Positions 56,938-64,000 of a stretch of 64,000 nucleotides of DNA are shown one piece after another. Origin of the DNA: Vibrio sp. D404a (lineage in GTDB: Bacteria > Pseudomonadota > Gammaproteobacteria > Enterobacterales > Vibrionaceae). The notes beneath the pieces are model-generated. The model ran no database searches, had not been told where the DNA came from, and was given only the letters and a program-made list of their open reading frames with translations. The stretch lies in contig NZ_JAHGAJ010000017.1 of the NCBI RefSeq assembly GCF_030248535.1, positions 1 to 64,000 on the forward strand, written 5' to 3'. Every line of letters begins with the position of its first letter. Position 1 is the stretch's first letter. The position numbers and the translations under genes were made by a program.

Positions 56938-57741
56938 CTATCTAATAAACTCAGACAAACCAACTTCTTTCAAGTAACTAGATATTTCTCTAGTTACTTC
57001 TGGCTGCAAAGATGTTGAGTATAGTGCATTTATATCTGTATTTTTAATTACAGAATATGTACCTTCCACATTATCTCTTGAATTTAAAAAATCATATGTT
57101 TGTTGTGTTATATCTATTTCCAAAAAACTATATATATCCTCGGTTGTAGACACTGGATTAATGCAAAGGTCTTCATAACTAACGATATAAACTCTATTAG
57201 GAAACTTCTGCTTAAGGTGTCTAAACATAAAAACCACTTCAGACCATTTCTGTAACCCGAAATACTCCTCTTTACGACCTAGATTCTTTTGGGAAGCATT
57301 TATTAATTCATCTTTTAACTCCCAACCAAGGTCTTTTCTAAATTCCCTAGGAGCGTTGTACCAACTATTAATAACCGAATAAGGGTTTCTTACTAAAGCT
57401 AATAGTTTCACATCTTTATCTTGGGTCAACAAATTATCAATTATATAATGATAACGAACTTCCTTATAAACCACACAATCAGGATTACAATCCTTCCTAA
57501 ATTGAGGTTTTTTTCCACTATCGCGATCTGATTTTTGGTTTACAAAATCATCTTTTGTGACAGAAATTTTTGAGAAGAATGAGCTTATTTCATCCAAATT
57601 GGAACTTTCAGTTAAGTAAGATTTAAACTCATATGAAAACAATGGCTGGAATGCATATTTTGTTCGTGGAGAACTGTTTACTATTTCCCCCAACCAAGAC
57701 GAGCCAGACCTAGGTACTGAATGAATTGCAACTTTACACAT
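56938..57741 (-). CDS. PAPS-dependent sulfotransferase
   Basis: 267 residues. The 5'-phosphosulfate loop is HSVPRSGSSWLGEI at residues 7-20. The 3'-phosphate-binding segment is LVRNPYSVINSWYN near residue 115. These are the two defining sites of the sulfotransferase superfamily, which moves sulfate from PAPS to a hydroxyl of a carbohydrate or other acceptor. It lies between the WbqC gene and the second flippase, so a sugar of the block D repeat is the likely acceptor. The PAPS supply genes cysD, cysN and cysC are in the same locus. Confidence 0.88.
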   Translation of the reverse strand: MCKVAIHSVPRSGSSWLGEIVNSSPRTKYAFQPLFSYEFKSYLTESSNLDEISSFFSKISVTKDDFVNQKSDRDSGKKPQFRKDCNPDCVVYKEVRYHYIIDNLLTQDKDVKLLALVRNPYSVINSWYNAPREFRKDLGWELKDELINASQKNLGRKEEYFGLQKWSEVVFMFRHLKQKFPNRVYIVSYEDLCINPVSTTEDIYSFLEIDITQQTYDFLNSRDNVEGTYSVIKNTDINALYSTSLQPEVTREISSYLKEVGLSEFIR

Positions 57742-57742
57742 A

Positions 57743-58432
57743 CTATTTTAACTCGTAGTTTTTTAGTAATCGACACACATCTTCTTTACTATTCCACATA
57801 AGCACATCGATCATCGATAAATTTGGCACAAAATCTATCGCACCTTGATTATATGAATATGGTAATGTATTAATAAAATTTAGATTCACACCATTATTTG
57901 AAAAATAACTTTTCGAATATAAATCTCTTCCTCCTGGACTATTTACATAATGGTCGCATTCTAAAAATTTTGCCATCTCAATTAGCCTGTCTTGTGCATT
58001 AAGAGATTTATCATTGTCTATTTCCGACGATAAATAAAACTTTTTATGGACTCCCAAATAATCAAAAACCTCACGAATACTATTACCTGCTATATTTGTG
58101 ATGGTTCGGTTAGAATCTAGTAATACTTCGCTGACCAAGCTAAAAACAGCTTCAAAGTTTGGAGCCTTTCTATATGATTGCTCTATCGTTTTAAGGAGTT
58201 TTTTTACATTATTATCGTAACTTAATTCTGAGATTTTTTTATTTGGTGACATTCCAGGAACAGCTATCGTAAAACGCTGTGCTTTACCAGATACCAAAAT
58301 GTTGTTTCTATTTATATAACCGTGCTTTATATAGTTAACATCGTCATAGAGCACAAACTTATCAGCAGAGTTTACTAATTGATAATAACCCAAGTAAGGG
58401 AAGAGGTAAGGCTGCATGACTGCTAATCTCAT
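57743..58432 (-). CDS. WbqC-family protein
   Basis: 229 residues of the WbqC family, found in many O-antigen loci and of uncertain biochemistry. The family start LAVMQPYLFPYLGYYQLVNS and the YVNSPGGRDLY stretch are clear. Family members tend to follow DegT-type aminotransferases, as here, and may move an acyl or amino-acid group onto the amino sugar. It overlaps the aminotransferase gene by four bases and is followed by the sulfotransferase after one base. Confidence 0.88.
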   Translation of the reverse strand: MRLAVMQPYLFPYLGYYQLVNSADKFVLYDDVNYIKHGYINRNNILVSGKAQRFTIAVPGMSPNKKISELSYDNNVKKLLKTIEQSYRKAPNFEAVFSLVSEVLLDSNRTITNIAGNSIREVFDYLGVHKKFYLSSEIDNDKSLNAQDRLIEMAKFLECDHYVNSPGGRDLYSKSYFSNNGVNLNFINTLPYSYNQGAIDFVPNLSMIDVLMWNSKEDVCRLLKNYELK

Positions 58433-59505
58433 TCGATTTCCTTAATTACATTTACAATTCTACCTATATCACTTAGTGTGATATGAGCGTGCATTGGAAG
58501 GCATAATATTCTTTGTGATGTATCGTAACTATTCGCTGTCCCATAATTATAACTATCAACAAAGACTTTATCTAACGATGGAGAAAAATAATGTCTACTT
58601 TGAATATTTTTATCTTGTAGAGCATTTGACACTTTTTGAAGTTGCTCAGCACTTTCTAAAAGAATAGGCATATAAGCGCCGTTTGCATTAGCGTCAGAGT
58701 GCCACTCAGGTAGTTGTACGATATTTTTTAGGCCTTCACGATAATTATGAAAAAGCTCAGCCCTATGCTCTAAGATATTATCCATTTCATCAAGATTAAC
58801 TAACCCTACAGCAGATTGATACTCATTCATTTTGGCATTAATACCAATATTAACAATACCTTCATCTTGTTTGATGCCGAAGTTAATTATCTCTTTCGCT
58901 TTGTCAAACACCTCTCTTTCTTTGAAAACAATCGCGCCACCTTCAACTGTATGGAACACTTTTGTAGCATGAAAGCTTAATGTACTCGCGTCCCCATAAT
59001 TGAGCACAGATTTATCTTTAAGCTTTACACCAAAAGCATGCGCTGCATCATAAATCGTGTTGAAAGAATACTTTTTACTCAAGGCATCAAAGCTTTCAAC
59101 ATCACACGGGTTACCATAAACATGTGTTGCCAAAACGGTGTCTGCTTTACAGCCTTTGTAGAAGGCAGACTGGACTGCTTGAGGACATAAGTTTAAGCTG
59201 TGTCGGTTAATGTCAGCAAAAGCAAGCTCATCTTTTTGCCACTTAAAGGCACTTACCGTAGCCACAAAGCTAAATGGAGTTGCGATTAGAGACTTACTTC
59301 CAATTGCTCGCCCTGCAACTTGAATCGCTGAGGTTCCATTATTAGTAAGAAGTAAGTTCTTTACACCTAAGTACTCTTCTAACCTAACTGTTAACTCGTT
59401 GTGGAGTGGGCCAAAGTTTGTATACCAACCATTGCTATTTATCAATTCAAGATACTTTTGTAACTTACCAATGTTTGGTTTGACCGGTGAATTCAAAGCG
59501 ATCAT
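58429..59505 (-). CDS. DegT/DnrJ/EryC1-family sugar aminotransferase
   Basis: 358 residues. The PLP-binding lysine lies in STLSFHATKVFHTVEGGAI and is the family's internal aldimine residue. Other hallmarks are NNGTSAIQVA at the N-terminus and DAAHAFG. It probably aminates a dTDP- or UDP-4-keto (or 3-keto) sugar from RmlB or the WbpM-type dehydratase. The ATG at 59505 is chosen; a TTG 57 bases upstream would give a longer, atypical start. It follows rmlC after about 130 bases. Confidence 0.85.
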   Translation of the reverse strand: MIALNSPVKPNIGKLQKYLELINSNGWYTNFGPLHNELTVRLEEYLGVKNLLLTNNGTSAIQVAGRAIGSKSLIATPFSFVATVSAFKWQKDELAFADINRHSLNLCPQAVQSAFYKGCKADTVLATHVYGNPCDVESFDALSKKYSFNTIYDAAHAFGVKLKDKSVLNYGDASTLSFHATKVFHTVEGGAIVFKEREVFDKAKEIINFGIKQDEGIVNIGINAKMNEYQSAVGLVNLDEMDNILEHRAELFHNYREGLKNIVQLPEWHSDANANGAYMPILLESAEQLQKVSNALQDKNIQSRHYFSPSLDKVFVDSYNYGTANSYDTSQRILCLPMHAHITLSDIGRIVNVIKEIE

Positions 59506-59639
59506 TTTTATTTTCTCATATTCATAAGCAGGGTAAACTGCATCAGCCTTTCTATAGTGCAATAGTAACCTATTGATATAATCAGGCGATCACCCCAAGC
59601 CTAAACAAGTAACGTAACTGAGCGAGCCATAAATGCATT

Positions 59640-60185
59640 TTATAATGGAGCTATATCGCTTAACGCTAAGCCAAGGTTATCTTTTTCAGAAAGTTTAGGA
59701 GGATTTGTGAAGGGCCAATTTATTGCGATTGTTGGGTCATTCCATTTTATAGAAACTTCAGACTTGGGGTGATAGTAGTTAGTGCATTTATAAACAAACT
59801 CCGCCACCTCACTGGTTACATAGAACCCATGAGCAAAACCTTCCGGAACCCATAATAGACGTTTATTTTCTGCGGATAGATACTCCCCCACCCATTGACC
59901 GTAAGTTGACGAGCCTTTACGAATATCGACAACTACATCAAACACTTCACCAGAAATCACACGTACCAATTTACCCTGCGTGTTTTGGGTTTGAAAATGA
60001 AGACCACGTAAAATACCTTTCTTCGATTTTGAGTGGTTATCTTGAACAAACTGAGTTGGCTTTCCGGTTACCAATTTTTCAAATTGCTTTTGATTCCAAG
60101 TTTCCATAAAGAAACCGCGCTCATCACCAAACACTGTTGGTTCGATAACTTTAACGTCTGGGATTGGCGTATCAATTACTTTCAT
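59640..60185 (-). CDS. rmlC: dTDP-4-dehydrorhamnose 3,5-epimerase
   Basis: 181 residues of the cupin-fold RmlC family: DERGFFMETWNQKQFEKL, the catalytic His in LRGLHFQ, and VPEGFAHGFYV, with the Tyr-containing KCTNYYHP segment. It isomerises C3 and C5 of the 4-keto sugar on the way to dTDP-L-rhamnose. It is the third rml gene, four bases after rmlD. It is not clear whether the final product is rhamnose or an amino sugar made with the following aminotransferase. Confidence 0.95.
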   Translation of the reverse strand: MKVIDTPIPDVKVIEPTVFGDERGFFMETWNQKQFEKLVTGKPTQFVQDNHSKSKKGILRGLHFQTQNTQGKLVRVISGEVFDVVVDIRKGSSTYGQWVGEYLSAENKRLLWVPEGFAHGFYVTSEVAEFVYKCTNYYHPKSEVSIKWNDPTIAINWPFTNPPKLSEKDNLGLALSDIAPL

Positions 60186-60189
60186 GTCA

Positions 60190-61071
60190 CTATTCCATAT
60201 AAATCTTTATGTTATGAAGCGCCTTCAACCAATCACTTACGTCTATATAAAATGTATCTCGGATTTTGTTGGTACTGAGTTTAGAATTACTCGGACGCTT
60301 GGCTGGAGTTGGAAATTGTTCAGTTGTTAGACTATTTAGAATAGGTTTTTGACTCAGTACTCCCTGCCTAGTCGCCTGTTCAAAAATTTCTTCTGCAAAT
60401 TCGAACCAACTCACATGAGGTAGTCCAGAGTAATGGTAGACCCCACTTTCAACTTCATCACCCTGCTCAAAACATTGCGCAATCTTAATAATTACTTCAG
60501 CAATATCGCCGGCATAAGTAGGACCACCAAACTGATCCCCCACTATACCTAAATCCTCTCGGCTAGCACCAAGGTGAAGCATCGTTTTTACAAAGTTATT
60601 CCCATGCTCTCCAAATACCCATGCGGTTCGAATAATGACGTGCCTTTCACATGCTTTCGCCACTTCCGTTTCACCAGCAAGTTTACTGGCACCATAAACA
60701 CCTTGTGGATTTGTTTCATCAGTTTCTAGGTATTCACCAACTTTATTACCTTCAAAAACATAGTCTGTTGAGATGTGTAATATTGCAGCGTTTGCTTTTT
60801 GAGCAGCTTCAGCAAGGTATTTAGGACCATCTCTATTTATTGCATATGATAACTCAACTTGCTCTTCTGCGTTATCAACAGCAGTATGCGCTGCAGCATT
60901 AATAATCACCGACGGGCGAAATACTTCAACAGCTGCAAAAACAGCATCACGATTTGTTACATCGAGTTGCTCTTTATCAAGCGCTAACACAACTGTATTG
61001 TTACATTCACTGAGCTTTTTAGTAAGACATGATCCAACTTGACCACGACAACCTGTGATTAATACACGCAT
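60190..61071 (-). CDS. rmlD: dTDP-4-dehydrorhamnose reductase
   Basis: 293-residue short-chain dehydrogenase with GCRGQVGSCLTKKL for NADPH binding, HISTDYVFEG, and GVYGASKLAGE with the Tyr-X3-Lys active site. It makes dTDP-L-rhamnose from the RmlC product. Its start overlaps the rmlA stop by one base, so the two are coupled. Confidence 0.95.
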   Translation of the reverse strand: MRVLITGCRGQVGSCLTKKLSECNNTVVLALDKEQLDVTNRDAVFAAVEVFRPSVIINAAAHTAVDNAEEQVELSYAINRDGPKYLAEAAQKANAAILHISTDYVFEGNKVGEYLETDETNPQGVYGASKLAGETEVAKACERHVIIRTAWVFGEHGNNFVKTMLHLGASREDLGIVGDQFGGPTYAGDIAEVIIKIAQCFEQGDEVESGVYHYSGLPHVSWFEFAEEIFEQATRQGVLSQKPILNSLTTEQFPTPAKRPSNSKLSTNKIRDTFYIDVSDWLKALHNIKIYME

Positions 61072-61958
61072 TACTTTGTACCTTGCTTGTCATGAACTAA
61101 ACGAGTAAGGTATTGCCCGTAATCATTTTTCATCATAGGTTCAGCTAGAGCTAATACTCGCTCCTCACTTAACCAGTCGTTACGCCAAGCAATTTCTTCC
61201 AAACAAGCTACTTTTAAACCTTGTACATTTTCAATCGTTTGCACGAATGAAGAAGCCTCATGTAGACTTTCATGTGTACCGGTATCTAGCCACGCAAAAC
61301 CGCGCCCCAACAATTCAACATTTAAGGAGTCATCGTTAAGGTACATTTCGTTTAATGTTGTGATTTCTAGTTCACCGCGATGTGAAGGCTTCACCTGCTT
61401 CGCCATTTCTACAACGCGGTTATCATAGAAGTACAGACCTGTTACCGCATAGTTAGATTTCGGCTGTATCGGTTTTTCTTCAATTGAAACTGCTTTCATC
61501 TTTTGATCAAACTCAACTACACCAAAACGCTCAGGGTCTTTCACTTGATAACCAAATACTGTTGCTAAGCCCTGCTCCGTTAACTCACTCGCTCGCTTTA
61601 ATTGCTGACTGAATGATTGACCGTAGAAGATATTATCACCCAATACTAAGCAAACTGAGTCATCACCAATGAACTTTTCACCAATGATAAACGCCTGTGC
61701 CAAACCATCCGGACTTGGCTGAATCTCATATTCAAGGTTAATACCAAAGTCAGAGCCATCACCTAACAATCGCTTAAAGCCAGCATTATCTTCTGGTGTT
61801 GTGATGATCAAGATATCTTTAATACCCGCTAGCATTAATGTTGAAATCGGGTAAAACACCATAGGTTTATCATAGATAGGCAATAGCTGTTTTGATACCC
61901 CACGAGTCAGTGGGTATAAACGAGTACCTGAACCGCCCGCAAGAACAATTCCTTTCAT
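61071..61958 (-). CDS. rmlA: Glucose-1-phosphate thymidylyltransferase
   Basis: 295 residues. [20 protein letters not shown] and [11 protein letters not shown] are the nucleotidyltransferase signature, and [14 protein letters not shown] [14 protein letters not shown] is near the sugar site. It joins dTTP and glucose-1-phosphate to start the dTDP-sugar pathway. It overlaps both rmlB and rmlD by one base. Confidence 0.96.
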   Translation of the reverse strand: MKGIVLAGGSGTRLYPLTRGVSKQLLPIYDKPMVFYPISTLMLAGIKDILIITTPEDNAGFKRLLGDGSDFGINLEYEIQPSPDGLAQAFIIGEKFIGDDSVCLVLGDNIFYGQSFSQQLKRASELTEQGLATVFGYQVKDPERFGVVEFDQKMKAVSIEEKPIQPKSNYAVTGLYFYDNRVVEMAKQVKPSHRGELEITTLNEMYLNDDSLNVELLGRGFAWLDTGTHESLHEASSFVQTIENVQGLKVACLEEIAWRNDWLSEERVLALAEPMMKNDYGQYLTRLVHDKQGTK

Positions 61959-63052
61959 TAGCTTTCACCTTCTTGAAGAGCCTCAACACCTAAACGCTCG
62001 CGTTGGTATGACCCATCTTGTACATTTTTACACCAAGTTGAATTATCTAAATACCATTGGACGGTTTTCTTAAGGCCAGTTTCAAAGGTCTCTTCTGGTA
62101 TCCAACCAAGTTCTCGCTGCATTTTTCTTGAATCAATCGCATAACGTCGATCGTGTCCCGGACGATCTTGGACGTAAGTTATTTGTTTAGCATACGCAGA
62201 GTCTTTCGGTACTAACGTATCTAGGATGTCGCAAATCGTGTGCACGACTTCGAGATTTTTCTTCTCGTTGTGACCACCGATGTTATAAGTTTCACCAACC
62301 TTGCCCTCAGTCACCACCTTGTACAGGGCACGAGCGTGATCTTCTACGTACAACCAATCGCGGATTTGATCACCTTTACCATAGATCGGCAGCTTTTTTC
62401 CTTCTAGTGCGTTTAGAATCACTAGTGGGATTAACTTTTCAGGAAAATGGTAAGGCCCATAGTTATTTGAACAGTTAGTCACCAAAGTTGGTAATCCATA
62501 AGTACGGAGCCATGCTCTTACTAAGTGATCTGAACTAGCCTTTGAGGCTGAGTATGGACTTGAAGGCTCGTACGACGTTTCTTCTGTAAATAATGGCAAC
62601 TGTGTCACATCTTCTACTTCGTCCGGGTGCGGTAAATCACCATACACTTCATCTGTTGATACATGGTGGAAACGAAACGACCGTTTAGCCTCTTCATCTA
62701 AGTTGTTCCAATAAGCTCTCGTCGCTTCCAACAGCGTATAAGTACCAACAACATTAGTTTCGATAAATGCTGCCGGCCCAGTAATAGAACGGTCGACATG
62801 CGATTCAGCGGCAAGATGCATTACTGCGCTAGGCTGGTGCTCTTTAAATATTCGGTCTAGTTCTAAACGGTTACAAATATCTACCTGTTCAAATGCATAA
62901 CGGTCATTTTTTTCAATAGAGACGAGTGACTCTAGGTTCCCTGCATACGTTAAACAATCGACATTCACGACGCTATCTTGTGTATTTTCGATAATATGGC
63001 GAACCACAGCAGAACCGATAAATCCCGCACCGCCAGTAACAAGTATTTTCAT
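61958..63052 (-). CDS. rmlB: dTDP-glucose 4,6-dehydratase
   Basis: 364-residue extended [20 protein letters not shown] for [14 protein letters not shown] with the catalytic Asp-Glu, and [15 protein letters not shown] with Tyr-X3-Lys. It makes dTDP-4-keto-6-deoxyglucose, the branch point for rhamnose and amino sugars. It is first in rmlBADC and follows the 4-epimerase gene by four bases. Confidence 0.96.
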   Translation of the reverse strand: MKILVTGGAGFIGSAVVRHIIENTQDSVVNVDCLTYAGNLESLVSIEKNDRYAFEQVDICNRLELDRIFKEHQPSAVMHLAAESHVDRSITGPAAFIETNVVGTYTLLEATRAYWNNLDEEAKRSFRFHHVSTDEVYGDLPHPDEVEDVTQLPLFTEETSYEPSSPYSASKASSDHLVRAWLRTYGLPTLVTNCSNNYGPYHFPEKLIPLVILNALEGKKLPIYGKGDQIRDWLYVEDHARALYKVVTEGKVGETYNIGGHNEKKNLEVVHTICDILDTLVPKDSAYAKQITYVQDRPGHDRRYAIDSRKMQRELGWIPEETFETGLKKTVQWYLDNSTWCKNVQDGSYQRERLGVEALQEGES

Positions 63053-63056
63053 TCCA

Positions 63057-64000
63057 TTAGCCTATAAATTTTTTATACCAAGGCATAGCCTTATTGATAC
63101 CATCTTGAATGCGATACTCAGGGACATAACCCAGCTTTTCATTTGCTTTTGCAATATTAGCTTGCGAATGCCTTACATCACCCGCACGAAAATCGCGATA
63201 AGTAGGTGTGGCACAATGCTGAACATCTAGCTCATTCAGAGCTCGCTGAATAGAAAAATAAAGTTCGTTTAGGGTGGTTCTATCACCTAAAGCTACGTTG
63301 TAAACATTATCTTTTGCATCATCATCTGCTGTTGCTGCCAGAATATTCATTTGAACTGTATTATCGATAAAGCAAAAGTCTCGGCTGGTCTCGCCATCTC
63401 CATTAATGAACACTTCTTCACCTTGAATCATAGAAGATGTCCATTTAGGTATTACTGCAGCATATGCTCCATTAGGATCTTGTCTTGGTCCAAATACGTT
63501 AAAGTAGCGTAGCCCAATACTTTTAAAGCCATAAGTCCTAGCAAAAACATTCGCATAAAGCTCATTAACATACTTCGTTACTGCATAAGGTGATAGTGGA
63601 TTACCGATATTTTCTTCAACCTTAGGCAGCGCTGGGTGGTCGCCATAAGTCGAGCTACTCGCTGCATAGGTAAAACTTGTTACCTGCTCTTCTTTGGCAG
63701 CTGTAAGCATATTAAGAAAACCCGTTATATTCGCCGCATTAGTGGTAATTGGATCGGCAATAGAGCGTGGTACACTACCCAATGCCGCTTGATGTAATAC
63801 GTAATCTACACCTTTAACAGCATCTTGACAGGCTTCATAATTGCGAATGTCTCCTTCTATAAAGGTAAAATTATCCCATTGATTAGCTTCAACTAAACCT
63901 TTTACCTCATCCAGGTTACGCTGATGACCGGTTGCAAAGTTGTCCAAGCCAACCACTTTTTGGTCTAGTTTTAGTAACGCTTCTAGAAGGTTGGAGCCAA
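63057..64000 (-). CDS. UDP-N-acetylglucosamine 4-epimerase, WbpP-like (partial)
   Basis: The gene runs off the right edge of the window; the frame stays open to base 64000 and reads [15 protein letters not shown] before the visible [14 protein letters not shown]. It is an extended SDR with [23 protein letters not shown] (Tyr-X3-Lys), [20 protein letters not shown] and a conserved C-terminus. The NAD motif itself lies outside. It resembles the WbpP/TviC branch, which interconverts UDP-GlcNAc and UDP-GalNAc. It is the first visible gene of block D, and its own upstream context is not in the window. Confidence 0.88.
   Translation of the reverse strand, partial: GSNLLEALLKLDQKVVGLDNFATGHQRNLDEVKGLVEANQWDNFTFIEGDIRNYEACQDAVKGVDYVLHQAALGSVPRSIADPITTNAANITGFLNMLTAAKEEQVTSFTYAASSSTYGDHPALPKVEENIGNPLSPYAVTKYVNELYANVFARTYGFKSIGLRYFNVFGPRQDPNGAYAAVIPKWTSSMIQGEEVFINGDGETSRDFCFIDNTVQMNILAATADDDAKDNVYNVALGDRTTLNELYFSIQRALNELDVQHCATPTYRDFRAGDVRHSQANIAKANEKLGYVPEYRIQDGINKAMPWYKKFIG

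Overview
The window looks like chromosome I of a Vibrio. The order psd, epmA, frdABCD, efp/epmB, groESL and gpmM, followed by a surface-polysaccharide locus ending in rml genes, is typical of the genus. The MSHA-like pilin, the INDY-like SLC13 carrier and the dispersed 'AGCAGATACG...' intergenic repeats also fit. The repeats remind me of the Splendidus clade, but that is recall, not a search. No rRNA, tRNA, CRISPR array or complete insertion sequence was seen.

Bases 1-22200 are core housekeeping DNA: the 3' end of psd, an SLC13 carrier, a DMT transporter, epmA, the fumarate reductase operon, an SPFH protein, efp divergent from epmB, a pilin, MgtC, a GGDEF protein, an exported repeat protein, groES-groEL behind a sigma-32-like promoter, a MATE pump, ogt and gpmM. 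The gaps here hold two repeat families. One has a unit of about 42 bp, as a tandem array after frdD and as scattered clusters around an S23-type ORF, groES, the MATE gene and ogt. The other is a 47-bp palindromic element, present twice in inverted orientation around the MATE gene.

Bases 22671-64000 are one large polysaccharide locus, visibly AT-rich in many genes. Block A (35931 to 22671, leftward) makes and uses a CMP-activated sialic-acid-like sugar: neuA-neuB-neuC, two Gfo/Idh oxidoreductases, a Wzx flippase, a HAD protein, glycosyltransferases, a methyltransferase, a polysialyltransferase-like protein, an FAD oxidoreductase and a WbpV-like SDR. Block B (36366 to 40130, rightward) holds a PglC-type sugar transferase, a WbpM-type 4,6-dehydratase and a WecA-type transferase. 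Block C (46005 to 40245, leftward) is a sulfate-activation cassette: SLC13/RCK carrier, cysD, cysC, a DHH phosphoesterase and cysN. It ends at a shared terminator facing wecA. Block D (64000 to 46312, leftward) contains a UDP-sugar 4-epimerase, rmlBADC, a DegT aminotransferase, a WbqC protein, a PAPS-type sulfotransferase, a second Wzx, glycosyltransferases, a hexapeptide acyltransferase, an AsnB-like amidotransferase and an EpsG-type polymerase.

Taken together, the locus appears able to build a heavily decorated glycan from dTDP-rhamnose or related sugars, QuiNAc-type sugars and a nonulosonic acid. Block C could import sulfate, make PAPS, and perhaps recycle pAp through the DHH protein for the sulfotransferase of block D, much as NodPQ/NodH do in rhizobia. 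That linked sulfation module, the nonulosonate block with two unexplained oxidoreductases, and the dispersed repeats are the parts most worth a second look.
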